From Treponema rectale (GTDB lineage Bacteria > Spirochaetota > Spirochaetia > Treponematales > Treponemataceae): a stretch of DNA of 64,000 bases. Location: contig NZ_JACHFR010000002.1 in the NCBI RefSeq assembly GCF_014202035.1, forward strand, positions 558,001 to 622,000, in the 5' to 3' direction. This document shows, piece after piece, positions 35,901 through 43,130 of this stretch; the stretch's first letter is position 1; the number at the start of each line of letters is the position of its first letter. The notes beneath the pieces were generated by a model. It worked only from the letters and a program-made list of their open reading frames with translations, was not told the origin of the DNA and made no database searches. The translations under genes and the position numbers were made by a program.

Positions 35901-36097
35901 ATAAGGATAAAGTAAAACATGTTTTCTTTATTGCTGAAACTAAGGGAACTATGGAAGATATGCAGCTTAATAAGATTGAATCTAACAAGATTGAATGTGC
36001 TAAAAAGCTGTTTAATGTTGTTTCTACAAGTGGCGTAAAATATGACCATGTTGACAGCTTTGAGCAGTTGAAGAATATTATTGGGTTGAAGGGGTAA
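32891..36097 (+). CDS. Type III restriction endonuclease subunit (Res)
   Basis: 1068 residues; the ATG at 32891 lies inside the end of abiEii with gaggtaatt upstream. DEAD-like motor: MAETGTGKT-like METGTGKTYVY (about 116-126), ILDEPQRMG (about 253-261), YSATH (about 281-285), SRRQEVGRGMRL (about 594-605). C-terminal nuclease: YAPDWAIAF then VFFIAETKGTM (about 994-1022), the PD and ExK pair. It translocates ATP-dependently with Mod and cuts between two head-to-head unmethylated sites. All motifs are intact. Confidence 0.92.
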   Translation: MKFTFKIQKYQTEAVAALVKCFEGQQFADKVQYLRDKGIMPQVQKTEMEQGELFENEPSATDEELEQADNGYRNADLILGDKELLENIHKMQDINFIIHSAKIERTAGVPSFDIEMETGTGKTYVYTKTMYELNKAYGWSKFMIVVPSVAIREGIYKSLEYTQDHFMQQYGKKIRFFIYNSKRLNMIDQFSASADINVMIINTQAFNTSLNKDKNVEGRKGNEAARIIYTKRDEFASRRPIDVIAANRPILILDEPQRMGDEKSATQKALTQFKPLFVINYSATHKIQHNLVYRLDALDAYNQKLVKKIEVKGFKLENIAGTNTYIYADSIILSKNAAPMVKLEIEVKQGNGIKRQYVKLNQGDKLDEASKGLPEYKGLYIAEILPQENLIRFNKAVSDNSDSTVLKVGEMTGNVAEKDIRRVQIRETIRSHFKKEKEFYDAGLRIKVLSLFFIDEVAKYRAYDEDGNEVLGEYGEMFEQEYKTVLNDFVDINPNSYYQKVLLPSCNNIGPCHEGYFSRDKKGKFTNSTGDSDEDISTYDLILKRKDLLLDFDMPIRFIFSHSALREGWDNPNVFQICTLKHSDNNISRRQEVGRGMRLCVNEDGARQDKEVLADAIHDVNTLTVIASESYRDFVDGLQKDITAELSDSRPKIASMDYFEGKTITVCGQEIELDTKQAKIIYQYLLKNDYIDDEDRPTEIYKNAVELGNLQGFTGNLENTLPDELKDNAEARVEMFEQVQKLIQAVYNPSVLVGMIDNGQKPQWENGNPLNKNFDKDIFQELWKKINHKYTYSCHFNSEELITNAVQAIKSDLKVVPMRYTLEIGKQKDKIDESQIRSGTAFGNADSETKSLSRAVASSVKYDLVGDIAKGCKLTRKTVATILSQLTIKEMEQFGFNPEKFIRDVINIINAQKSTKIVEHIEYHELEDTYDSSIFTAPHLPDKTPFKASKCIQDLVFTDSTVEWKFVEDLDGAAEVVVYARLPRSFQIPTPVGNYAPDWAIAFDKDKVKHVFFIAETKGTMEDMQLNKIESNKIECAKKLFNVVSTSGVKYDHVDSFEQLKNIIGLKG

Positions 36098-36100
36098 ATT

Positions 36101-36355
36101 ATGACATTTGAACAAGTTGAATTAGAATTAAAGAAAATCTTTGATAAAGCTACTGCAGAAGGTAAAAATGAGCTCGTTCTTGTTTCTAAAGAATTCTTTG
36201 AACAAATGGAAGTAAAACCTGAATACCGGGATTGCATTCCAATGTGCTGTAAAGTTATGAAAAGCAATATTAAAGAAGGGGTTGATGAAGTACTTTATCA
36301 TACAGCTTCCTGGCAGAGTCATACATTAAAAATTAAATATAAATTACCGAGGTAA
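36101..36355 (+). CDS. Small orphan protein in the defence array
   Basis: 84 residues, starts 3 bases after res with aaggggtaaatt as binding site. Sequence is charged and compact (FEQVELELKKIFDKATAEGK, then YRDCIPMCCKVMKS), with three cysteines in DCIPMCC. No family recognised. Cotranscription with res and the NERD gene is likely from the spacing. Could be a helper or anti-toxin-like partner of the following protein; this is a guess from position. Confidence 0.6.
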   Translation: MTFEQVELELKKIFDKATAEGKNELVLVSKEFFEQMEVKPEYRDCIPMCCKVMKSNIKEGVDEVLYHTASWQSHTLKIKYKLPR

Positions 36356-36360
36356 TATAC

Positions 36361-37107
36361 TTGATTATTCTAGTAATTCTTAGATTCATTATTTTCTTCG
36401 CTTTCTCAATTTTCATGGTAAAAACAATGCCAGAAAGACGAGGACGTGCCGGAGAAAATAAGGTTTCAAGAATTCTTAGTAAACTGCCATATATTCAATA
36501 CAGAGTTATAAATGATATTTTATTGAAGACAAGTCACGGAACAACACAAATTGACCATGTTGTTTTATCTGAATATGGAATCTTTGTAATTGAAACTAAG
36601 AATTACTCCGGCTGGATTTTAGGCTGTGAACATTCTGAGGAATGGACTAAAAATGTTTATGGACAGAAATATCAATTCAGGAATCCATTAAAACAAAATT
36701 ATGCCCATGTAAAAGCTTTGATGGAAGTACTGGAAATTACAGATCAAAATATCTTTATTCCAATAATTGCATTTTCAAATCAGGCAGATATAAAAGTACA
36801 ATGTTCTAAAGAAGTTATAAACTTCCGCCATCTAAAGAATACAATTCTTCGTTATCAAAATAAAGTTTTGCCGATTGATAAAATGGTACTTTATGAAGCT
36901 AAACTGCAAGGTTTTACGAATTATACAAAAGACGAAAAAAGCATTCATGTAGCTGGAGTTAAAGCAAAAGCAGATTTTAATAAAGCAAATATCAGCATGG
37001 GGATTTGTCCTAAATGCGGCGGTAAGCTTGTTGAACGAAAAGGAAAATACGGAAACTTTCTGGGTTGCTCTAATTATCCGAGATGTCATTTTACCTACAA
37101 TTTGTAA
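36361..37107 (+). CDS. NERD-domain protein with C4 zinc finger
   Basis: 248 residues. The frame begins with TTG at 36361 preceded by gaggtaata; the ATG at 36415 would remove the N-terminal hydrophobic helix (IILVILRFIIFFAFSIFMV), so TTG is preferred. After the membrane anchor comes the NERD nuclease-related domain (GRAGENKVSRIL, TTQIDHVVLSEYGIFVIETK, with IDH...ETKN), which resembles PD-(D/E)XK folds. A topoisomerase-type zinc finger CPKCGGKLVERKGKYGNFLG, closing with CSNYPRC, ends the protein. Probably a membrane-tethered DNA-processing enzyme. Confidence 0.82.
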   Translation: MIILVILRFIIFFAFSIFMVKTMPERRGRAGENKVSRILSKLPYIQYRVINDILLKTSHGTTQIDHVVLSEYGIFVIETKNYSGWILGCEHSEEWTKNVYGQKYQFRNPLKQNYAHVKALMEVLEITDQNIFIPIIAFSNQADIKVQCSKEVINFRHLKNTILRYQNKVLPIDKMVLYEAKLQGFTNYTKDEKSIHVAGVKAKADFNKANISMGICPKCGGKLVERKGKYGNFLGCSNYPRCHFTYNL

Positions 37108-37117
37108 GGAAGTAATT

Positions 37118-37648
37118 ATGTCAAAACTTTCATTAACCCACGGCAGTTGTGCCGATCAAACAGCCGATGCAGTAGTAAATGCAGCAAACTCAGGACTCTG
37201 GGAAGGCGGTGGAATCTGCGGTGTTATTTTTAGTAAATGCGGTCCTAAGGAATTAGCACAGGAATGTTCAAAATATCAAACTCCAATAAAAGACGGAAAC
37301 GCTGTAATCACATCTGCCTGCAAAATGAAAAATGCAAAGTTTATTATTCATGCAGTTGGTCCGGATTTTAGAATTACACCAACCGCCTTTCTCGAACTTT
37401 TTAATGCATATTACAATTCTCTTGTTCTGTTAAAAGATAACAATTTGCACAGTATTTCTTTTCCATTAATCAGTTCAGGAGTATTTGCCGGTAAGCTTCC
37501 AAATCCTGCAGGTGAATCTGCAAAACAGTGCGGAAGAGCATATAAAAAGTTTGTTCAAGATTATCCGGATTATGAAGTTGATGTAATGCTCTGTGCATTT
37601 TATCAAAAAGAATTTCAGGATGCCCAAAGTGCACTTAGCTCTCTGTAA
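37118..37648 (+). CDS. Macrodomain protein (ADP-ribose binding), TARG/PARG-like
   Basis: 176 residues from the ATG at 37118 (aagga upstream); an earlier frame start inside the NERD gene is rejected. ADAVVNAANSGLWEGGGICG (about 16-35) and FPLISSGVFAGKLPNP (about 116-131) are the ADP-ribose-binding loops of macrodomains, and IIHAVGPDF (about 77-85) is typical. Macrodomains bind or hydrolyse ADP-ribose adducts. It shares an array with two predicted NAD-consuming effectors (SIR2, TIR), so an ADP-ribose-linked signalling or immunity role is possible but unproven. Last gene of the array. Confidence 0.85.
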   Translation: MSKLSLTHGSCADQTADAVVNAANSGLWEGGGICGVIFSKCGPKELAQECSKYQTPIKDGNAVITSACKMKNAKFIIHAVGPDFRITPTAFLELFNAYYNSLVLLKDNNLHSISFPLISSGVFAGKLPNPAGESAKQCGRAYKKFVQDYPDYEVDVMLCAFYQKEFQDAQSALSSL

Positions 37649-38032
37649 AAATATGTTTTAAATTATTGATTTAATGAAAAAATATAATGAATAGATTTAT
37701 AATAGAAAACTTAAAATAAATAATCAGGAGTCCTTATGAGCGGTGGCAATTTAGATTATTTCTATAGCAGATTTGATGAACCTCTTGAAAAGATTTCGAA
37801 AGAAATAAAATGGGGAAAAACAAGTGGTCTCCAGAAGTGCTTTCAGAAAACTAACAGTTTATATCTTTTCTTTTTCAATCAAACTACAATTCCTGTATGA
37901 AAAAGAATAATCTGCAATAACATCACGAAGAAACTTTTGGCAACGATGAAGAATATGAAGATGATTATGAAAGTCTTGTTATTAATGAAAAATTCTTGAG
38001 AGATAATAAGTTTATCTGATGAGTATTATTTG
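37649..38032. other. Gene-poor stretch with two short remnants
   Basis: Two small pieces of former genes: 37736-37900 (54 codons, good site caggag) encodes MSGGNLDYFYSRFDEPLEKI and stops early after an odd hydrophobic run; 37921-38019 is an open frame without a start, encoding FGNDEEYEDDYESLVINEKF. Neither is recognised. Together they mark decay at the right edge of the island. Confidence 0.45.
37736..37900 (+). CDS. Short open frame, possibly a truncated gene
   Basis: 54 codons starting MSGGNLDYFYSRF with a good ribosome binding site (caggagtcct). The N-terminal MSGG..DY pattern recalls a family of small conserved proteins of unknown function, but the second half looks like read-through of non-coding sequence (SLYLFFFNQTTIPV), so the gene is probably truncated. 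Expressed product uncertain. Confidence 0.4.
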   Translation: MSGGNLDYFYSRFDEPLEKISKEIKWGKTSGLQKCFQKTNSLYLFFFNQTTIPV

Positions 38033-38539
38033 CTAAACAAAGTCCGGGTAATCTTCTTTAGTGTATCCAAACTCCCGTTCCCCAAACAGCACAAGCGTAA
38101 GTTCCTCAAACTCCGTAGTATGCCTTTTCATAGTCTCAACCGCCACCCTGATAGCCTCCCGCTGCGGATAACCGTAAACACCGGCAGAAATCAGAGGAAA
38201 CGCAATTGTCTTAAGCCCATTTTCCCGGGCAAGCTTCAAAGAGTTTTCATAACACGCAGTCAACAACGCTTCTGCCTCAGCTGTATTATGTTCACAATAA
38301 ATCGGCCCGACAGTGTGAATTACAAATCTGGCAGGTAAATTATATCCCTTTGTAATTTTAGCTTCACCTGTTCTGCAGCCGTGAAGTGTACGACATTCAG
38401 CAAGAAGTTCCGGACCGGCAGCATGATGAATCGCTCCATCAACACCGCCGCCACCAAGAAGTGAAGAATTTGCAGCATTTACGATTGCGTCACAAGATAA
38501 AGTTGTAATGTCACCTTTGATAATTTTGATTTTTCCCAT
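38033..38539 (-). CDS. Macrodomain O-acetyl-ADP-ribose deacetylase-like protein
   Basis: 168 residues, complete. [20 protein letters not shown] (about 6-25), [15 protein letters not shown] (about 29-43) and [12 protein letters not shown] (about 111-122) are canonical for the YmdB/MacroD class, which hydrolyses O-acetyl-ADP-ribose and mono-ADP-ribose esters. The best-conserved catalytic aspartate region (VDGAIH) is intact. Transcribed towards the array, convergent with the other macrodomain gene. Whether it belongs to the defence island or to the chromosome is not clear. Confidence 0.92.
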   Translation of the reverse strand: MGKIKIIKGDITTLSCDAIVNAANSSLLGGGGVDGAIHHAAGPELLAECRTLHGCRTGEAKITKGYNLPARFVIHTVGPIYCEHNTAEAEALLTACYENSLKLARENGLKTIAFPLISAGVYGYPQREAIRVAVETMKRHTTEFEELTLVLFGEREFGYTKEDYPDFV

Positions 38540-38720
38540 ACGATGCTTTTATTATATCACAGTTCTGTGTATTTTTTTTATTACCCTTCGCTTTTTCTAT
38601 GGGAAAGTTGAGCTGGAACAATTTTTTTTTCAAGGCGGGAAAGGGCAATTTTAAGGTTGCGTGGTTTAGGGATGAACAGAAGACTGTCATCCCCATAAAA
38701 GTGTTTCAGTCTGTCAGTAA

Positions 38721-39344
38721 TTAGAAAGTAAATGCGACTCCAAGTTTTGGAACACAAGAGTATCCGGAAACTTTTTCATCGTTATTACCAGTAATTGAAC
38801 CATTGTCAGAATCGATGTCAGCTACAACAGCACCTGAGTTATAGAAAAGACCAAGGTCAGCAAACAGTCCTACGTGCGGATTGAATCTGTATGTGAAAGA
38901 AATTTGTGGTCCTCCAAATAATATTGTTTCTCCATAAGTTGTTGATATTGTATCACCAGGAATTGATTCTTCAGCACTGAGAACTTCTACTCTGAATCCG
39001 AGATTGCCTGTTAAAGAAAGAGTCATTTTTTCATTGTGAATAAAAGAAGCTCCAAATCCAACTTCCATTTCAAAATCAAAACCTGTAAGGTCTTCACCTT
39101 TAACTACACTCTTTAAATCACTTGTGCTTGCTTTACCGCATTCAAGACCAATTTTCCAGGTATAGCCGCTTTCTGCAACATGAATGTAATCAAATGAAGC
39201 GCCGTAGATGGTTGAAGAAATGTCGGTGTCATCTACTTCAAAAGAATAGATAGGAAAATAAGCACCAAGGTGGAAGGTGTTTTCTGCAAATGCTGCTGTT
39301 ACAGAAATAAGAGCAGCTGCAACCATAGAAATAATTTTTTTCAT
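38721..39344 (-). CDS. Small outer-membrane beta-barrel protein
   Basis: 207 residues with signal peptide (MKKIISMVAAALISVTAAFA, cleavage about residue 20). The rest alternates polar and hydrophobic residues in strands and ends in FTF, a C-terminal aromatic typical of proteins inserted by BamA. Strand-like units: GASFDYIHVAESGYTWKIGL, GFGASFIHNEKMTLSLTGNL, ISFTYRFNPHVGLFADLGLF. Opacity/OmpW-like 8-strand barrel is inferred. Ribosome binding site gggag. Start region DNA is nearly identical to that at 1400-1435. Confidence 0.8.
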   Translation of the reverse strand: MKKIISMVAAALISVTAAFAENTFHLGAYFPIYSFEVDDTDISSTIYGASFDYIHVAESGYTWKIGLECGKASTSDLKSVVKGEDLTGFDFEMEVGFGASFIHNEKMTLSLTGNLGFRVEVLSAEESIPGDTISTTYGETILFGGPQISFTYRFNPHVGLFADLGLFYNSGAVVADIDSDNGSITGNNDEKVSGYSCVPKLGVAFTF

Positions 39345-39358
39345 TTTTACTCCCTTTT

Positions 39359-39389
39359 AAGTTCTGAGCACGGTCGCTCTATAGAACTT
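39359..39389 (-). other. Stem-loop in the leader of the barrel gene
   Basis: aagttct / agaactt form a perfect 7-base stem with a 17-base loop, 15 bases upstream of the start codon of the beta-barrel protein. No T-run; a leader RNA structure or operator. Confidence 0.4.
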
Positions 39390-39541
39390 GTTATTAATAT
39401 TTAATAGAGTTTAAAGGAATGCACATCAGATAGTCAACAGAAAAAAAATTAGTTCACCCTAAAAAGAAAATTTAAGGATATACAAATTTTAATGTCCGCA
39501 GTATAAAATTTTAATAATTCAATTTTAGAGAGGAAAACTTT

Positions 39542-40453
39542 ATGTTTGAATGGGGAAGGGCAGTTTGTTATTCAGGCTATAGAAGGAATCAGTCACCGCT
39601 TACATGTACTTATCCTTCTTATGAAGAAGTTGCAGAAGATCTTCAGATAATTTCTGATCTTGGGTTTAAATATATCAGGATGTATGATCCGGTTGAATAT
39701 GCCCGCACGACCTGTCAGGTTATCAGGGATAAAGGTTTTGATTTAAAGCTTATGCTTGGGCCGGGACTTCAATCTGAGGTAAATAATCCAGGATGTCCGT
39801 GGTTAAAGGAAACTTATACAGAGGAACAGCTTGCAGAAAGGGCAAGGTGGAATGACGGCAGAATTGATTCCCTTATAAAAATTGCGAATGAATACAGTGA
39901 CGTGATAAATGCAGTTTCAATCGGTAATGAAAATACTCCGAACTGGGGTGCAAATAATGTTCCTGTTGAACGGCTTATAGGTTTTGCAGACCGTCTTAAG
40001 GCAAACTGCACTCAGCCGGTAACTTTTAATGAAGGCGCTTTTGAATGGCCAAATCTTAAGGAACTTGCAGAACATCTGGATATTATAAGCGTTCATTCCT
40101 ATCCGTTGTGGTATGGAAATACTGTTGAAGAAGCTTTAGACGTTAATAAAGAATGGTATAAGAAAATAAAGGATATGTTTCCGGAAAAGCCGGTTATTTT
40201 TTCTGAAATAGGATGGGCAACTGATGCAGTTGATTTTTCCCAGATGAAAGAAGGTCAGCCTAATGAAGAAAATCAGAAAAAGTATTATGAAGAATTCTGG
40301 GCCTGGGCTGACAGTGAAAAAATAATTTCTTATATGTTTGAAGCTTTTGATGAACCATGGAAGGGTGGAGATAATCCTGGTGAGGCAGAAAAGCACTGGG
40401 GAATTTTTGATGTAGACAGGAAGCCTAAACTGCTTTTGAAAAACAAATCTTAG
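39542..40453 (+). CDS. GH17 family beta-glucanase-like enzyme
   Basis: 303 residues, no signal peptide, site agaggaaaac. A single (beta/alpha)8 domain: FKYIRMYDP (about 43-51), the acid/base segment VSIGNENTPNWG (about 122-133) and the nucleophile segment VIFSEIGWATDA (about 219-230), then YMFEAFDEPWKGG (about 262-274). This is the pattern of GH17, which cleaves or transfers beta-1,3-glucan; bacterial members are uncommon and some elongate cyclic or osmoregulated periplasmic glucans. Lack of an export signal suggests a role on imported laminari-oligosaccharides. The hydroxyacid dehydrogenase gene follows closely. Confidence 0.85.
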   Translation: MFEWGRAVCYSGYRRNQSPLTCTYPSYEEVAEDLQIISDLGFKYIRMYDPVEYARTTCQVIRDKGFDLKLMLGPGLQSEVNNPGCPWLKETYTEEQLAERARWNDGRIDSLIKIANEYSDVINAVSIGNENTPNWGANNVPVERLIGFADRLKANCTQPVTFNEGAFEWPNLKELAEHLDIISVHSYPLWYGNTVEEALDVNKEWYKKIKDMFPEKPVIFSEIGWATDAVDFSQMKEGQPNEENQKKYYEEFWAWADSEKIISYMFEAFDEPWKGGDNPGEAEKHWGIFDVDRKPKLLLKNKS

Positions 40454-40474
40454 TCATTGTGCTATAGTTTCTGT

Positions 40475-41434
40475 ATGAAAATTCTTGTAATCAACAGCAA
40501 TCTTGAACAGAAGTATTTTGATCTTATAAAAAAAGCAGCGGAGGTTTATAAAGCTGAAGCTGTGTTTTATAAATCAGAAAAGGAGGTTCCGGAAACTGAT
40601 TATGATGCAGATATTATTTACGGATTTGCTCCTTCAATTTCAAAAGTAAGCAGAAAATTAAAATGGCTTTGTGTTCCATGGGCGGGAGTTGATTCCCTTA
40701 TGGTGCCGGGGTATTTTGCAAATGAGGAATGTCTTGTAACAAATTCTGCCGGTGCTTACGGAGTTTCTATTGCCGAACATATGATAGCTGCTGCTCTTGT
40801 AATGTTCCGCCGCCTTGATGAATTTTTTGAAGAAACTCGTAACGGTAAGTGGCTTTTTCCACGGGAACAGAAGTCTCTTAAAAACTGCCGGGTTACGGTT
40901 TTGGGAACAGGTGATATAGGAACTTCCTTTGCAAAACGTCTTCGTGGTTTTGAACCTGCCTCAATTACCGGTGTCTGCCGGAGTGGAAAAAACAGTTCGG
41001 GATTTTTTGATAAAGTATATCCGGTAACAGCCCTGAATGAGGTTCTTCCTGAAACAGAACTTCTTGCAATGTGTCTTCCCGGAACTCAGGAAACTGCCGG
41101 TATTCTTTCTGAAGAACGCATCAAACTTTTACCCCGGGGAGCTTATGTAATTAATGTTGGCAGGGGAAGTGCCATAGATGAAGATGCTCTTGCAGAAAAT
41201 CTTTTGTCAGGACATTTAGCCGGAGCAGCTCTTGATGTTTTTGCTAAAGAACCTCTTCCAAAAGAAAGTCCTTTATGGAAGATAAAGAATCTTCTTATAA
41301 CGCCTCATGTTGCCGGGAACATGACTGTTGAGTATACAAAAGACAGAAATGTAGAAATGTTTCTTGAAGACCTTGATAATTATTTTAAAGGCAAACCTCT
41401 TAAATATCTGGTTGATAAAAAACTGGGCTATTGA
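40475..41434 (+). CDS. D-2-hydroxyacid dehydrogenase
   Basis: 319 residues from the ATG at 40475, where the family N-terminus (MKILVINSNL) begins; no ribosome binding site, and tatagt ends 6 bases before the ATG, so the mRNA could be leaderless. NAD-binding VLGTGDIGTSFAKRL (about 140-154), substrate Arg in NVGRGSAIDEDAL (about 226-238), and the Glu and His of the catalytic set in FAKEPLPKESPLW and ITPHVAGN. Reduces 2-oxo acids such as glyoxylate or hydroxypyruvate; substrate not decidable. Confidence 0.85.
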   Translation: MKILVINSNLEQKYFDLIKKAAEVYKAEAVFYKSEKEVPETDYDADIIYGFAPSISKVSRKLKWLCVPWAGVDSLMVPGYFANEECLVTNSAGAYGVSIAEHMIAAALVMFRRLDEFFEETRNGKWLFPREQKSLKNCRVTVLGTGDIGTSFAKRLRGFEPASITGVCRSGKNSSGFFDKVYPVTALNEVLPETELLAMCLPGTQETAGILSEERIKLLPRGAYVINVGRGSAIDEDALAENLLSGHLAGAALDVFAKEPLPKESPLWKIKNLLITPHVAGNMTVEYTKDRNVEMFLEDLDNYFKGKPLKYLVDKKLGY

Positions 41435-41771
41435 GTTTTTTTTATCCCTGCCATGATTTTTTGTTTTAACAAAAACTTATGACTATGACTGCCGTTGCCC
41501 GGATGACTGAATTACAGTATAACACTGGTTCCTGTTAAGGCGGTGCCCGCTCTGTTGCCGGTTATTTTTTTTCAAGCATTTTCTGGAGTCCTTTTCCGGT
41601 ACCTTTTTGAATTTCATCTGACAGCATGTTGATTCAGAAAGGGAGAAGGGAGAGGGAAACGATAAAACAAAGAACCTGAGCAATAGCGTTCATAATCATA
41701 AGCACTTAAAATATAATATGATTCATTCAGGATTAACATAAACCTTTCGTAAAATCTATGTAAATATATGA
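41435..41771. other. Intergenic region with two tiny antisense frames
   Basis: No gene is supported. On the minus strand a 21-codon hydrophobic frame (41634-41699, MIMNAIAQVLCFIVSLSLLP) is followed after 6 bases by a 21-codon charged frame (41562-41627, MLSDEIQKGTGKGLQKMLEK). They could be the two halves of a decayed small membrane protein. A longer antisense frame across 41483-41683 has no homologue-like features. Confidence 0.3.
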
Positions 41772-43115
41772 TTACTGGTTGAATATGACCGTAAAGATGC
41801 TGCCTTTATTTTCTTCGCTGTTCAGCAGGATTATTGCATCATGATATTTGGCCGCGTGCTTTACGATGCTCAGCCCGAGTCCTGTTCCGCCCATTGCCCT
41901 TGAGCGGCTTTTATCGATTCTGTAGAACCGTTCAAAAATTCTTCCCTGTTCATTTTTTGGAATTCCTATTCCGGTGTCTCTTATCATAAGAACAACTGTA
42001 GTCTTTTTCGGATTATAGTTTTCTGTCATTGTTTTTATTTTAATTTCTACTGAACCGTTTTTTTTGTTGTATTTTATTGCGTTGTCTATAAGATTGTAGA
42101 CCATTTCATAAACAACCGGGCGTACTCCGTAAATTATTCCTTCATCTCCATCTATGCTCATGGAAATATTTCTTGCTGCTGCACTTGCTTCTAGAACATG
42201 TTTTGCATCTTTGCAGGTTTCTTTTAAACTGAAATTCTCTTTTTCCAGAGAAATTGATTTTGCATCAAGTTTAGAAAGCCTGATTATGTCATTTATCAGA
42301 GCTATCATCTGCTGTGATTCTTCGTAGATTGATTTGGCAAAGTCTACTGTCGTTTTCTGATCCGTAGTTCCCTGTTTGATTATTTCTGCAAATCCTGAAA
42401 TGCTTGTAAGAGGGGTTTTTAATTCATGACTTACGTTTGCGGTAAACTGCTGGCGTATTTCTTCCTGTTTTTCTTTTTCAAGATTTTCATCTGCAATCCG
42501 TTTAAGAAAAGGCTGGAGTTCATAATAGGTTTTTGAAGAATCAGGATTATCTAAATCAATATCGTTAAGAGGGGACAGGAGCCGTCTTGCAATTATGTGA
42601 GCTGCTGCTCCTGATATGAAGATTGCAAGAAGGAATACTGTAATGAGAACGGCCTTGAGTTCAGAAATAAGATTCCATATAGTACGCTGCGTGCAACTGA
42701 TTCTAAGAACGTCTTTGTTTGGAAGAAGCTTTGCGTAGTAAAGGTTTTTTTCTGTCATGGAAGATGAATAGCGGGAAATTTTTGTTGAGCCGTTTTTTAA
42801 GGCCTTCTGAAATTCTGTGCGGTTTGTATGGTTGTCAAGAAAATCTGGAGAAATCTGATTGTCAAAATAAACGGTTCCGTCTGGATGAATTAAAGTTATT
42901 CGGGTTGTTGTTTCTATATTTTTAATTTCTTCAAGATTGTCTGACAGAATGGGATAAATCAGGAACTGACTTTCGGTTTCTAATTCATTGAAGATTTGTT
43001 TTTCAAAATATTTATAAACTGTACTTATAAAAATAAGGGTGCAAAAAAAATAAATAAAGGTTCCTGTTAAAAAAGTGTTTATAAAAATTCTAAAAGTCAG
43101 TGACTTTGCTTTCAT
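41772..43115 (-). CDS. Sensor histidine kinase, PhoR-like
   Basis: 447 residues. Two transmembrane helices (about 10-32 and 155-178) bracket a periplasmic domain of about 120 residues. The cytoplasmic part has the phospho-acceptor segment NVSHELKTPLTSISGFAEII (about 225-244) and the ATPase boxes YNLIDNAIKYN, IRDTGIGIP and GGTGLGLSIVKHAA. It follows its response regulator by 15 bases. The H-box and domain order are as in PhoR, which senses phosphate limitation, but no pst genes are nearby, so the stimulus is open. Confidence 0.92.
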   Translation of the reverse strand: MKAKSLTFRIFINTFLTGTFIYFFCTLIFISTVYKYFEKQIFNELETESQFLIYPILSDNLEEIKNIETTTRITLIHPDGTVYFDNQISPDFLDNHTNRTEFQKALKNGSTKISRYSSSMTEKNLYYAKLLPNKDVLRISCTQRTIWNLISELKAVLITVFLLAIFISGAAAHIIARRLLSPLNDIDLDNPDSSKTYYELQPFLKRIADENLEKEKQEEIRQQFTANVSHELKTPLTSISGFAEIIKQGTTDQKTTVDFAKSIYEESQQMIALINDIIRLSKLDAKSISLEKENFSLKETCKDAKHVLEASAAARNISMSIDGDEGIIYGVRPVVYEMVYNLIDNAIKYNKKNGSVEIKIKTMTENYNPKKTTVVLMIRDTGIGIPKNEQGRIFERFYRIDKSRSRAMGGTGLGLSIVKHAAKYHDAIILLNSEENKGSIFTVIFNQ

Positions 43116-43130
43116 TCTCTCCGCCAGGGG

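Noticed and set aside
18631-36097. Whether the array is BREX or DISARM.
   Set aside because: No PglZ, BrxC, BrxL, DrmA or DrmB-like protein; the methylase is beta-class type III and Res is present.
41483-41683. 66-codon minus-strand ORF.
   Set aside because: No binding site, low-complexity Ser/Gln/Arg content, and it overlaps two better tiny frames.
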